A program made the position numbers and the translations under genes. A stretch of DNA of 28,938 bases from a virus. Location of the stretch: the IMG/VR virus record IMGVR_UViG_3300034135_000006, positions 1 through 28,938 of that record. The stretch is one strand, 5' to 3'. How positions within the stretch are numbered: the stretch's first letter is position 1; every line of letters starts with the position of its first letter. The notes beneath the pieces are model-generated. The model made no database searches, was not told where the DNA came from, and was given only the letters and a program-made list of their open reading frames with translations. This document shows positions 1-7,970 of the stretch, in pieces.

Positions 1-14
1 ACAGTCAGGTTCAT
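1..14 (-). CDS. Start of a gene running off the left edge
   Basis: An ATG at 14 (minus strand) opens a frame reading M-N-L-T before the window ends. It is preceded by GGAG at suitable spacing, and this ribosome site overlaps the stop codon of the coiled-coil membrane protein gene at 25-426. The tight spacing suggests the same operon. Only four codons are visible, so nothing can be said about the product. Confidence 0.4.
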
Positions 15-24
15 TTAAAGGCTC

Positions 25-426
25 CTATTTCGGCAGGTGTGAAAGCCACTGAGTTATAGCCGCGCCTAAGACGCTGCTCAGAAGGAAGCCGAGCAGTAGC
101 AGGACGATGTCCCATTTGCGGGTGCTGCTCTTCTCCGTCTGCGAATTCCTTAAGCGGTTATGCTCTTCGAGATTAGAGACGCGGTTCTCTAGCCTCTCGA
201 ACCTAACGAGCAGACCGTTGCCGTTCTTCAGCATGGTCTCGACGCCGTCGCAGTCCTGGCGGAGCCGCTGAAATTCCCGGTCGAGCGAGCCGAGCGTTAC
301 ATGCCGCTCTGCGTCGTCAAACCTTTCTCCCACGCGCTGCAAGCCCTCGCGGTGAAGCGCGAGCAGCGAGATGAGCGCTTGAAAGGTCGCGGGATCGTTT
401 AAGTTGGGCGGTTGCGATTGGGACAT
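25..426 (-). CDS. Coiled-coil protein with C-terminal membrane anchor
   Basis: 133 residues. The first 100 are strongly charged and helical with a heptad-like pattern (about 28-95). Residues 106-126 form one hydrophobic membrane segment, followed by a few residues ending LPK. A GGAG ribosome site lies about 8 bases before the ATG at 426. The layout (cytoplasmic or periplasmic coiled coil plus one C-terminal anchor) is seen in several small phage membrane proteins, including some holin- or spanin-like proteins and anchored accessory proteins. No specific family is recognised. It follows the CHASE3 gene with an 18-base gap, so the two membrane proteins are probably co-transcribed and may act together. 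A lysis role is possible from position (after the tail fibre) but is inference only. Confidence 0.75.
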   Translation of the reverse strand: MSQSQPPNLNDPATFQALISLLALHREGLQRVGERFDDAERHVTLGSLDREFQRLRQDCDGVETMLKNGNGLLVRFERLENRVSNLEEHNRLRNSQTEKSSTRKWDIVLLLLGFLLSSVLGAAITQWLSHLPK

Positions 427-444
427 TTACCATCTCCGGGTTCG

Positions 445-1290
445 TTAGTTCGGGAGGGCGCGCGCGAGCATCTCAAGCTCTTTCAGTAATCTCTCCGACT
501 CTGAAAGAATCGCATCAAATGTCAGGTCTTCTTTCTTCATCAATGCCCTGACGCCCTCCGTGTGACGCAGGATCGCTTCACTCGCGGCCTGTCTCTCTTC
601 CATCTCTTTCACCTTATCGACCATGTCTTTATTGACGAGCGCGCCTATCAGGAAGAGGAAGATCAAAGCGAGAGGCAGCGGCGTAATCAGCATCGCGAGC
701 GTTTGAACCCATTGCGCCCTCACATTACCCGCCCGCGCGCGGAGCAGGCGCATCTCCTCGTTTTCCATCCTTGTTATCAGCTCGCGTATCCCGTCCATCT
801 GCCGCTTGCCGGTCCCGGTGAGCATCGCCTGGCGCGTCACGTCAAGGCCCTGCGCCCCGCGCAGCTCTATCCCCGTCGCAAGGGTCGCGAGGCGGGCATC
901 TATCGCCTCTCTCACCTCGCGAATGAGCGCGCGCTGGTTCGGGTTGTCCGCAGTAAGCGTCTCCATCTTTTCTACCTGCGCGTACGCGCTCGCCCGCGCC
1001 CCCTTGTAGTTGTCCAGGTAATCGCCATCTTGAGTGATGACGAACCGCGACTGCCCCGTTTCCGCCTCGACGACGGCAGCATGCAGCCCGCGAATCTCCC
1101 CTATGACCTGCCGCGTGTGACTCACCCACGCCTGGTAATGGCGAAACCGAATCAGGTTGTAGACGATGAGCGCGAGCGTGAGCACGCCCGCAAGCCCGAG
1201 CGCGACGAACGCGGCTATGCTCTTTTTGCTTATGTAGATTCGCCGCCCGCGCAGGTAGCGCAGGCTCTCAAGAATCGGCTTTACTGCCAT
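445..1290 (-). CDS. Orphan CHASE3-domain membrane protein
   Basis: 281 residues. A short basic N-terminus is followed by membrane segment 1 (about 25-45), an extracytoplasmic helical domain (about 55-190), membrane segment 2 (about 196-219) and a roughly 60-residue coiled-coil tail. The domain carries the CHASE3 signature: VVEAETGQ (73-80), then F-x-I-T and DYLDNY (90-95), then DNPNQR and a GTGK-x2-MD-x-IR segment. CHASE3 is normally the periplasmic sensor of histidine kinases, cyclase-type proteins and chemoreceptors. Here the protein stops after the short tail, with no HAMP, kinase, GGDEF or methyl-accepting output domain. It sits in a phage late region between a methyltransferase and a second membrane protein. 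A terminator lies between it and the upstream gene, so it may have its own promoter. GGGGG lies about 12 bases before the ATG. The domain call is firm; the role is unknown. Confidence 0.85.
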   Translation of the reverse strand: MAVKPILESLRYLRGRRIYISKKSIAAFVALGLAGVLTLALIVYNLIRFRHYQAWVSHTRQVIGEIRGLHAAVVEAETGQSRFVITQDGDYLDNYKGARASAYAQVEKMETLTADNPNQRALIREVREAIDARLATLATGIELRGAQGLDVTRQAMLTGTGKRQMDGIRELITRMENEEMRLLRARAGNVRAQWVQTLAMLITPLPLALIFLFLIGALVNKDMVDKVKEMEERQAASEAILRHTEGVRALMKKEDLTFDAILSESERLLKELEMLARALPN

Positions 1291-1399
1291 TAGCTGCGTT
1301 GCCCCCTTCCGGCAGAATCACGGCAACTTTTTGTGAGGATGCTATCTGAGCGGCTGTAGTCTCAGAAGCGGGATCGGCTATCATTCATAGTTACCGGGC

Positions 1400-1436
1400 A
1401 AAAGAAAACGAGGCCGCTCCGTTGAGCATGCCTCGT
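1400..1436 (-). terminator. Rho-independent terminator downstream of the methyltransferase gene
   Basis: Read on the minus strand, ACGAGGC (1436-1430) pairs perfectly with GCCTCGT (1415-1409). An inner GCTC/GAGC stem and a short AACG loop add to it. The sequence TTTCTTTT follows directly. It separates the methyltransferase from the CHASE3 gene. The rest of the 1291-1531 gap shows no convincing gene; it also contains a second 7-bp hairpin at 1535-1553 that overlaps the methyltransferase stop codon. Confidence 0.75.
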
Positions 1437-1531
1437 CGATACAGGACATTTGTGGCGCTGGCCCAGAGCTGGATTATAGAGCTTAAACCGGGCCACTATT
1501 CAGCGGTCGTAAACATTAGCAAAACGACGAT

Positions 1532-2143
1532 TCAATCGGGCAGATGGCCCGATGCTGCGCTTGAATCTTCAAAGTGGGCCACTTTAGCTGAGGGAGGAAT
1601 TTGGTATCCCTGAGCGGCCTCGATGGCCGCGATGGGATCGTTAGTTGATTGATGATTCGCAATGAAATGACCAGAGAGTTTTAGGTTGCGAATCCATTCT
1701 TCACATTGTCTGCCGTAGGCAACCAGCACGGAAGGCGATGCCGCGTTGCCTCCATATTTTTGTCTGTCCGTTAATGCCTGCCCGTGAACAAACGACAGCC
1801 TGCCCTCAAAAAAGAAGAAACCGGAAGCGAAAGGCCAAACCAAACGGTGAAACCACTTGGTTTCGACCCTCGCAAAGACAAGAGCGACACCGTTGTTGTG
1901 CCGCGCCATCCTACGCATCCACGGTGCGATCTGCTTGTGACCATAAGGAGGATTGAGCCAAATGCTACCTTCCCACTTGACCTGCAAACCATCTTCCGGT
2001 AACACGATCATCCTGCGCGCCGTCGCTAATGTTTGATGCGTACTCGCGCACGGATCAAGGTCAAAGACTGGCAACGCCTCTGTGATATAGGGCGGCGTCA
2101 ACCAATCAACCGTTAAGGATTTGTTTTGCTCGTGCTGTGACAT
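1532..2143 (-). CDS. Phage DNA N6-adenine methyltransferase (phage Dam family)
   Basis: 203 residues. The N-terminus has the family's W-x-TP start (W14, T16-P17), then F-D-L-DPCA (27-33), DGL followed by W-x-G, and the catalytic N-PPY motif at 64-67. A downstream WF-x-R and F-F-x-GR-x-x-F stretch also fits phage N-6-adenine methyltransferases of the Dam type. These transfer a methyl group from S-adenosylmethionine to adenine N6, often to protect phage DNA from restriction. Length is in the family's usual range (about 160-210). The start at 2143 has AAGG seven bases upstream. It is separated from the tail fibre gene by 224 bases holding operator-like repeats and followed by a terminator, so it looks like a separately controlled single gene. 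Target sequence cannot be deduced. Confidence 0.9.
   Translation of the reverse strand: MSQHEQNKSLTVDWLTPPYITEALPVFDLDPCASTHQTLATARRMIVLPEDGLQVKWEGSIWLNPPYGHKQIAPWMRRMARHNNGVALVFARVETKWFHRLVWPFASGFFFFEGRLSFVHGQALTDRQKYGGNAASPSVLVAYGRQCEEWIRNLKLSGHFIANHQSTNDPIAAIEAAQGYQIPPSAKVAHFEDSSAASGHLPD
1535..1553 (-). terminator. Hairpin over the methyltransferase stop codon
   Basis: Perfect inverted repeat ATCGGGC / GCCCGAT with a 5-base loop. The stop codon of the methyltransferase lies at its 3' edge on the minus strand. Only a weak T-rich stretch (TCGTCGTTTT) follows about 6 bases later, so it may be a weak terminator or an mRNA 3'-end stabiliser. Confidence 0.35.
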
Positions 2144-2151
2144 AAGAAGCC

Positions 2152-2163
2152 TTGCCCTTTAGG
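2152..2163. other. Palindrome overlapping the methyltransferase ribosome site
   Basis: GCCCTTTAGGGC is a self-complementary 12-base element located 8-20 bases upstream of the methyltransferase ATG. It could fold into a small hairpin that includes the AAGG ribosome site, or bind a dimeric protein. No direct evidence of function. Confidence 0.35.
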
Positions 2164-2192
2164 GCGCGGAGCCTTCACTCGGCAGGTGATTT

Positions 2193-2231
2193 AAGTATGC
2201 GCGCTGTTATGCTCGTTTTGTAAAGTATGCG
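2193..2231. promoter_or_regulatory. Paired direct repeats upstream of the methyltransferase
   Basis: AAGTATGCG occurs at 2193-2201 and again at 2223-2231, 30 bases apart start to start (about three helical turns), within an AT-rich gap 50-90 bases upstream of the methyltransferase start. The repeat, spacing and position fit a binding site for a regulator on one DNA face. No clear -35/-10 pair could be assigned. Confidence 0.35.
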
Positions 2232-2314
2232 TCTCATTAAAGTGTAGTTTTTAACGCATGACGTTCTAAGCCCAATAAGCGATTGAGTTACACGAATCCA
2301 TCCTCATTTCCGGT

Positions 2315-2329
2315 TATAACTTAGTTATA
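2315..2329. promoter_or_regulatory. Palindromic operator-like element
   Basis: Perfect 7-base arms TATAACT / AGTTATA around one central T, in the AT-rich gap just past the tail fibre stop codon. No T-run follows on the minus strand, so it does not look like a standard terminator. It could be an operator for the methyltransferase or a transcript-end hairpin. Confidence 0.3.
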
Positions 2330-2367
2330 TTTCGCCTTTTTTCTTGAGGCATATCATTGCTCGTAGC

Positions 2368-5300
2368 TTAGAACGTCGAAAGGGCCGAACGCTTCCAGCC
2401 GCCGCTTGTCTTCACGTACACGAAAGAATCATCCCACCTGAAATCGCCTTGATTGCCCGTGCTGTCTGCGCTGCCCGAAGGCGTCAGGGATGAAAGGTTG
2501 ATGGCCCGGGCCTTGAAGTCTCTGAGCGTTCCGGGCGTGCCGTTGTTCACCTCGACGACGCCCGCCGCGTTGCGGTCAAGCCCCGTATCCGCAGCCTGCG
2601 TCGCGTCGTTCGTGTTAGCCCATGCAAGCTGCCTGTTGCTCGCGAGCCTGACGCCGACGTTGCCTATCCTCGCGTTGTTCTGGCTGAAGTCGTAGAAGGT
2701 GAAGTTGCTCGACCCGCCATACATCAAGGTCGAGGAGTCGAACTTCAAGCCGTTCGGATAATTCGGGCTGACGCTCAATATGCCCGTGACGGAAAGCCCG
2801 TTGTCGTCGAACCGCCCGCGCTCGGTCCTGTTCGGCAACATCAAGATGGGCTGTCCCGGCCCGCCCGTGCTCAGCCCCGTGCCTGCGCCGCCGTACGTCT
2901 CTATAATTCCGAAGCCTGCCGACGAAGGCGGCAGCGCCTGGAAGAAAATATCATTGGTGCCGACGACGCTGACCTTAGCTACGCGGAATATGCCGCCGCC
3001 GCCGAAGACGAAATCCGCCGACGGGAAGCCCGTCACCCCGGAGGTGTCGAGGTCGAGATAAAGTTTTGTAGCGTCTTTCGTCAGGTTTGCCGTTACGGTG
3101 ACGGTCGCGAAGCGCGGGGAGTCTCCTGTCTTTACAGCAGAGAGGTTCCCGCTCCCGGCATCCGAAATGGTGCCGTTGAGGTTCCCCGTGAGCATGTTGC
3201 CGCCGTAGATGTTGTTATCGGCACCGCTCGTAAATACCAGCCCGAAGTCCTGCACCTTAGGCGTGCGCGTGTCAGTAGCTACGTTGTCGTGAATCGCGTT
3301 GCTGTCTCCGCTCACGCCGAAGCCGCGAGAGTTATCGACCGCGCTATTCCCTGTAACGGTGTTGTAGCTCCCGAGAATACTGAAGCCTACCGAGGCGGAG
3401 CCCACGACGGAGTTACCTTCTATGACATGGCCCGTGCCGCCAATGATCATGCCCGCGCCTGCCGAGCCCCTCACTGTATTTGCGCTCACCGTCCAGTCAT
3501 GCGCGCTCTGAAAGAGCACGGCGGCAGATACGGGTGATATGATCACGTTGCCGCTGAACGTCCCTCCGACGGAGGGCGTCCCGGCGTTCTCGTCGCCGAG
3601 CAGAGCATAGTTACAGCTCACGAAGGTATTGCCGGCCACAGTCGTTTGAACGTCCCCGCCTGCGGCCACGCCTGCGGTCCCGGAGTTTTCAAACGTGTTG
3701 CCGATGATCTTATTGCCTACCATCGCGCCGGGCGTGACGAGGAAGAACTCCACGCCGTTGAAGATGTTCGATGTGGTCGGCTGCTTGATATGGTTGAAGC
3801 TCACCTCGCAATAGCAGGCGTCTACGATGGCAAGGTTTTCGGCAAGCGTTGTGCCTTCGGAGACGTTATGGGTGATCGTGATGTTCTGCGTCGTCGTGCC
3901 GCCGATGATGCCCATGCGCTGGCAGCCAGAATCGAAGTGGCAATTGCGCACAGTCGAATTTATAGAGTCTTCTATCTTGAAGCCCTGCGCGTTCTGGCCG
4001 TTCGATACAAAGCCTATGTCGCTTATCGTGATGTAGCTGAGCCCGTTCCACGCGATCAACTGAGACTCTGCCAGGCCGCTGTCGAAGCCCGCGAGCGCCT
4101 TCAAAAAAGATGCCTTTCGCCCTGCTCCTAAAACGGTGACGCCCTCAGACGGCAGGAAAGGCGCTGAAATCGCGTATGTGCCGGGCGGAAGGTAGACTAT
4201 CCCCCCGACCGCTGCCGCCGCCGCGTCTGCCGCCTGAAGCGCGGCCAGATCGTCTGTCGATCCGTTGCCTAGAGCGCCAAACGCCTTCACGTTGAAGAGC
4301 TGCCCCGCTTTGTCTACGAGGGGAAGTGTCTGCGCGACGGTGAACGTGTTCGCCTGGTCCGTGTATGCGGTCGCTGCGTGCTGACGAGCTTTCGAGAGAG
4401 CGCCCGACCAGCCGAGCGTAAGCGCATTAGCGGAGACCGAGCCGGTCACGTTCGTGTCATTAACGACAGATGTGACTATGCTTGACCCGGAGGCGAGCTT
4501 TGAAAGAGCGATGGCAGCGCCGCTCGCTACGTCTGCGTTGACTATGCTCGCGGAGAGGTTGAGCTTGCTGTACGCGATTGCCGCGCCCGAAGCTATCTCT
4601 GTGTTCGTGATGCCCGAGAGCCGCGCGAGCGGAAGCGTGCCGCTCGAAAGGTCTGAAGCGGAGCGGGTCGTTATGTCCGCGAGGCTCGAAGTAGTTTTAT
4701 TGATCTGCGCCCATGTGTAATCGTTATTCTGCGCGGTCACCGCGCCCGTTCGCCCGAAGATAGAGGAGACCGCATCGAGGGGCGTCACGACGATCTGCCA
4801 TGAGGCAAGCTGGCTCGCGTCGTCTGCTATCAGGATGTAGGTCGCGCTAACGTCCGTGCGCACGCACCAGTCGCCGCGCTCGCCTGAAAGCGCAAGCATC
4901 GCGGCCTGCGACGCCACAGAGCCGAGAAACGAGCTGATAGCTATGGCCGGGAGATGCGACGGGTTTATCTTCCCCGCGCCGTCTAGTCCCGCGTACCCGC
5001 TCGCCTGGTCTTTGTTGGCAGCGTTCTCAGGGGTGAAGCCGAGCGAGTTCTGCTTCGCGTCTAATGCCGCTTGCAGGCTCGTCACGTCGCCTATGGCTAT
5101 CGCCGCTGGCGCGTATGCGTCTGCCGCCGTCGCCTTCAGGAATTTGCCTGCGTCTGCAAGCACGGGAGAAGGCAGAAGAGTCGTGTCTATGTTAAAAGTA
5201 GGGTTGCCGCCCGCTCCATTGCCGTTCGCAACCGTGAGCCGGTTCGCGGTCCCGGTGAGAGTTCGGGCCGCGAAAGTATCCGTCGCGGTCTGCACTATCA

Positions 5301-6114
5301 CGCCGTTTGAGTTAAAGGCGGCGAGCGCGGTCAAAGTCGCGTCGAGCGGCTGCTTTGCGGCAAGGTCTGAGACCAGGTTTGTGACATCAGACTGAGCATG
5401 AGTGTGAGAGAGAGCGGCCTTGCCGTTGAGGGCAGATTGCAGCCCGGTCACGTCCGCTATTGCATGTGCGTGCGATGTGGGTGCCTTCGCGTCGAGCGCG
5501 CTCTGTAGGTCTACCTGATCTGAGAGCGTGCCTGTGATGCCGCCCCAGAGGCCCGAGCCGCCGCCCGCAGGCTCTTGCCATGTCCCGTCTTCGCAGAGGA
5601 ACCGGGCCGCGCCTGCGACCGGGCCCGGGTCAGGCACGAGGCCCGGCGCGTGAGCGGGGCCTGAAGGGCCGAAGACGGAGATCGTCACCGCCGCAGTGCC
5701 TGGCGTCGTCTCCGTCACGCCGAAATACGAGCCGTTGAAATTGAGCGTGCCTTCCCGGTTGAGCAGGTGAGAGCCGAGCCGCTGCACGACGAGGCCGCTT
5801 GCGGGAACGCTCGCCGCAGAGACGAGCGAGAATAGCGTTGCCGAAGCCGCCGCCGGGATTGTCAGGCGCACCCCTCCCGACGCGTTGAGGTTCGTCGCCT
5901 CTGCGTAAACCCAGACGGTCGAGGACTGGGGGAGCCTGAGCGTGACAAGCCCGTTCTCATCCGCGCGCACGACGGCCCGCTCCGTGCTGAAGAACGCCTC
6001 ACTGTGGCGGACTTTTATTATGGTGACCGGGCAGTTCGGGAACGGCTCGTAAACGCCCTCATCCGTCATACGGTAGAGGATGTCGGTTACCGCGCATTCT
6101 GCTGGAGTTGGCAT
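2368..6114 (-). CDS. Tail fibre/tailspike with right-handed beta-helix
   Basis: 1248 residues. The N-terminal 180 residues look like a tail-attachment and beta-sandwich region. At about 200-260 are fibre repeats of the LQSALDAK / SHTHAQSDVT type. At about 485-550 is a repeat block with the motif IAYSKL and SIVNAD. At about 605-985 is a pectate-lyase-3-type beta-helix opening with FNVKAFGALGNGSTDD and followed by repeated N-x-I-x-N-x-F coils. The C-terminus (GDFRWDDSFVYVKTSGGWKR) is the common end of phage tail fibres. The likely role is receptor binding, possibly with polysaccharide-degrading activity, though no catalytic residues were assigned. The start at 6114 lies 10 bases after the stop of the upstream gene with a weak GAGAG site. 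It shares a repeat module with the protein at 23233-24279. Confidence 0.9.
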   Translation of the reverse strand: MPTPAECAVTDILYRMTDEGVYEPFPNCPVTIIKVRHSEAFFSTERAVVRADENGLVTLRLPQSSTVWVYAEATNLNASGGVRLTIPAAASATLFSLVSAASVPASGLVVQRLGSHLLNREGTLNFNGSYFGVTETTPGTAAVTISVFGPSGPAHAPGLVPDPGPVAGAARFLCEDGTWQEPAGGGSGLWGGITGTLSDQVDLQSALDAKAPTSHAHAIADVTGLQSALNGKAALSHTHAQSDVTNLVSDLAAKQPLDATLTALAAFNSNGVIVQTATDTFAARTLTGTANRLTVANGNGAGGNPTFNIDTTLLPSPVLADAGKFLKATAADAYAPAAIAIGDVTSLQAALDAKQNSLGFTPENAANKDQASGYAGLDGAGKINPSHLPAIAISSFLGSVASQAAMLALSGERGDWCVRTDVSATYILIADDASQLASWQIVVTPLDAVSSIFGRTGAVTAQNNDYTWAQINKTTSSLADITTRSASDLSSGTLPLARLSGITNTEIASGAAIAYSKLNLSASIVNADVASGAAIALSKLASGSSIVTSVVNDTNVTGSVSANALTLGWSGALSKARQHAATAYTDQANTFTVAQTLPLVDKAGQLFNVKAFGALGNGSTDDLAALQAADAAAAAVGGIVYLPPGTYAISAPFLPSEGVTVLGAGRKASFLKALAGFDSGLAESQLIAWNGLSYITISDIGFVSNGQNAQGFKIEDSINSTVRNCHFDSGCQRMGIIGGTTTQNITITHNVSEGTTLAENLAIVDACYCEVSFNHIKQPTTSNIFNGVEFFLVTPGAMVGNKIIGNTFENSGTAGVAAGGDVQTTVAGNTFVSCNYALLGDENAGTPSVGGTFSGNVIISPVSAAVLFQSAHDWTVSANTVRGSAGAGMIIGGTGHVIEGNSVVGSASVGFSILGSYNTVTGNSAVDNSRGFGVSGDSNAIHDNVATDTRTPKVQDFGLVFTSGADNNIYGGNMLTGNLNGTISDAGSGNLSAVKTGDSPRFATVTVTANLTKDATKLYLDLDTSGVTGFPSADFVFGGGGIFRVAKVSVVGTNDIFFQALPPSSAGFGIIETYGGAGTGLSTGGPGQPILMLPNRTERGRFDDNGLSVTGILSVSPNYPNGLKFDSSTLMYGGSSNFTFYDFSQNNARIGNVGVRLASNRQLAWANTNDATQAADTGLDRNAAGVVEVNNGTPGTLRDFKARAINLSSLTPSGSADSTGNQGDFRWDDSFVYVKTSGGWKRSALSTF

Positions 6115-6124
6115 CTCTAGCTCT

Positions 6125-6544
6125 CTACTCTACTATCAACCATTCGAGCGCGAACATGGCCGCCGCGCTCATCAAAGCGTTGCCTATCTGCTCAAGCCTG
6201 ACCGGCATGATCGCGAGATCGACCTCGGTATCGAGCAACCCCTGGTATTCGGCCTCCCACTTGGCGACATCTTCCTCGCGGATGTCATACTTGTTCATCT
6301 CCGCGTTGAGCGTGCCGTACTTTTCGTTGAGCGATTTCCGCGCGGCTTCAAACGCCTGCACCTCTTCCTGCACGGCCCTGAGGGCCTTGCTCAGCGTGTA
6401 CGTGAACCGCGCGGCCATAGGTTGTTGCGCAAGCTGCTGAAGCGCGCCGACCGAGTCCACGACAGTACTCAGCTTAACTTTAATCACGCCCGGCTTAGGC
6501 TTCTGCGCGCGCGCCTGTTTTATGCTTCTGATTTTAGATGACAT
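6125..6544 (-). CDS. Conserved small tail-region protein
   Basis: 139 residues, largely helical and charged. It has a basic N-terminus (KIRSIKQARAQKPK), a central segment reading LQQLAQQPMAARFTY then long amphipathic helices with EVQAFEAARKSLNEKYG, and a C-terminus ending FALEWLIVE. The layout resembles small phage proteins of the DUF1617 kind found beside tail fibre genes; that resemblance is from memory and not certain. A good GGGGA ribosome site lies about 6 bases before the ATG. It sits directly upstream of the fibre gene, so a role in fibre assembly or attachment is plausible but unproven. Confidence 0.75.
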   Translation of the reverse strand: MSSKIRSIKQARAQKPKPGVIKVKLSTVVDSVGALQQLAQQPMAARFTYTLSKALRAVQEEVQAFEAARKSLNEKYGTLNAEMNKYDIREEDVAKWEAEYQGLLDTEVDLAIMPVRLEQIGNALMSAAAMFALEWLIVE

Positions 6545-6603
6545 AGATTTCCCCTTTGCTTGGTTTTCAACCTCATTTAAGGCCGGATAATCGGCAATGC
6601 GGC

Positions 6604-7266
6604 TTAGGCTTCGCTATGATAGCTGGCGTAGATGGATATGCTGCCTGCCGCCGACGCCTGTATGCGAGCCTTCTTATCTGCGGTGGCGAGCTTGAGCCCG
6701 ACGAGCGGCTTGAACAGGAACGGCTCTGAATTCGCGGGCAAATAGAAAGTCTTGAGCACGGTCAAAGTAGTCTCTTCCGTGATCGTGAGCGTCATGGCAG
6801 TGATCGTGCTCACCCACAGCTCGTCAATCACGATCTTCTGCCCCGATGTGGGCGCTTGCGTGAGGTCGCCTATAGAGCTAAGGTCGGCTGACTCAAGAGA
6901 GATGGGCGAGGCGGCCCAATGCACCCCATTCCACTTCACGCCGCCGATTGAGGCAGAGCCCGCCGCGATGGGTATCGCCGTCTGGTCTGAAGCGATCACG
7001 ACGGAGAGCGAAGCGGCCATAAGCTTCTGCCCTAGCGAAGCAGGTAAGAGCGTCGCTATGAGGTAGACGATGCCGCGCAGGAAGGCGAGCACGCTTCCCG
7101 TCGCGTCCGTGATGACCTTCGCGTCGCCGAGCGCCCCTATGTCGGCAGATGCGCCCGCCGCGAGCTGGTCAACATTATGATGCGGGGTATGGATGCCTGC
7201 ATTATCTGTAGTCTTTAGAGTCTTGGTCGCGCCGCCCTGGTCGATTATGGGGATGTTGTTTGCCAT
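6604..7266 (-). CDS. Tail-tip or baseplate-associated structural protein
   Basis: 220 residues. The middle contains the run VLAFLRGIVYLIA followed by LPASLGQKLMA and SLSVVIASDQTAIPI, a stretch recurrent in phage structural proteins of uncharacterised function. The C-terminal half (about 120-220) is predicted beta-rich and resembles a small beta-sandwich. No catalytic motif is visible. It begins two bases after the stop of the gene at 7269-7970, so the two are translationally close. Probable virion component near the tail tip; exact role unknown. Confidence 0.8.
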   Translation of the reverse strand: MANNIPIIDQGGATKTLKTTDNAGIHTPHHNVDQLAAGASADIGALGDAKVITDATGSVLAFLRGIVYLIATLLPASLGQKLMAASLSVVIASDQTAIPIAAGSASIGGVKWNGVHWAASPISLESADLSSIGDLTQAPTSGQKIVIDELWVSTITAMTLTITEETTLTVLKTFYLPANSEPFLFKPLVGLKLATADKKARIQASAAGSISIYASYHSEA

Positions 7267-7268
7267 GT

Positions 7269-7970
7269 CTATAGTCCTATCGTCAGTACGTGAGCAGAAT
7301 TATCTTTCGTGTTAAACCACAGGTGCCGCCCGAGGTTGTTCGTCACGTCAAGCGGCGTGAACGTCTGCAAGGTCAGCCCCGCCGCGTCTTCAAGGAATCC
7401 CGCGCTCGCGTCGTATTCCCAGGTGACGACATCGTCGATCTCAACGGGCGCGCTCAGGTTGTATTGGAGCGTTGTCGGAAGGCCCGTCTGCGTAGCCGTA
7501 GAGATCGTAGCCGCGACGCCATTGACCTTAATCGTGATGCCGGAGAGAAAATTACCCGTCGGCTGAAAATCTACCTCTGCGGTGAACACGACGACGACGC
7601 GCGAGGGATTCTCAGCGCCTATCTCAAGCGACAGCGGGCGCACGCTCGAAAGCTGGCTCCCCGAGTTAAAAAACGAAGCGCCCGGCGTCGGCACGTTGAG
7701 CCCGATGCGCTCAAGCAGCGTCAGGAACGCCTCCGTCGTAGGCACATGCGCCTTGCCGAAATAGAGGTCATAGATAGAGACATCGGTTATCGTGTAAGAC
7801 TGCCTCCCTATCTCGTCATTGCCTCGGTCGAAAGCTTCAACGTCCGCGTACCCGAAGAAGTGGACCTGGCCGGATTGCGCCGGGTCGTTCGCAGTGTAGT
7901 AACGAATGACCCAGTACGATGCGGGGTAGTTAGTCCCGTTCTCGTCAGTGTAATCGAGTAGAAAGGGCAT
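7269..7970 (-). CDS. Tail protein with Ig-like (SwmB/Big-type) domain
   Basis: 233 residues. Residues 1-100 form a mixed domain rich in aromatic residues. Residues about 118-212 read as a SwmB/Big-like beta-sandwich, with the pattern PSRVVVVFTAEVD, then GITIKVNGV, then a VTWEYDA strand and a final FTPLDVTNN. Such domains in phages usually bind carbohydrates or act as spacers on fibres and tips. The start ATG overlaps the stop of the upstream gene by one base (TGATG), which implies translational coupling. Length and composition fit an accessory virion protein. No enzymatic motif is visible. Confidence 0.8.
   Translation of the reverse strand: MPFLLDYTDENGTNYPASYWVIRYYTANDPAQSGQVHFFGYADVEAFDRGNDEIGRQSYTITDVSIYDLYFGKAHVPTTEAFLTLLERIGLNVPTPGASFFNSGSQLSSVRPLSLEIGAENPSRVVVVFTAEVDFQPTGNFLSGITIKVNGVAATISTATQTGLPTTLQYNLSAPVEIDDVVTWEYDASAGFLEDAAGLTLQTFTPLDVTNNLGRHLWFNTKDNSAHVLTIGL

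Noticed and set aside
562-1293. Long plus-strand frame (243 codons) opposite the CHASE3 gene
   Set aside because: Its sequence is Arg/His-rich with no recognisable fold, and it mirrors a clear CHASE3 gene; a GC-rich shadow frame.
1422-1613. 63-codon plus-strand frame near the methyltransferase 3' end
   Set aside because: Starts inside the terminator hairpin and ends antisense to the methyltransferase; no ribosome site.
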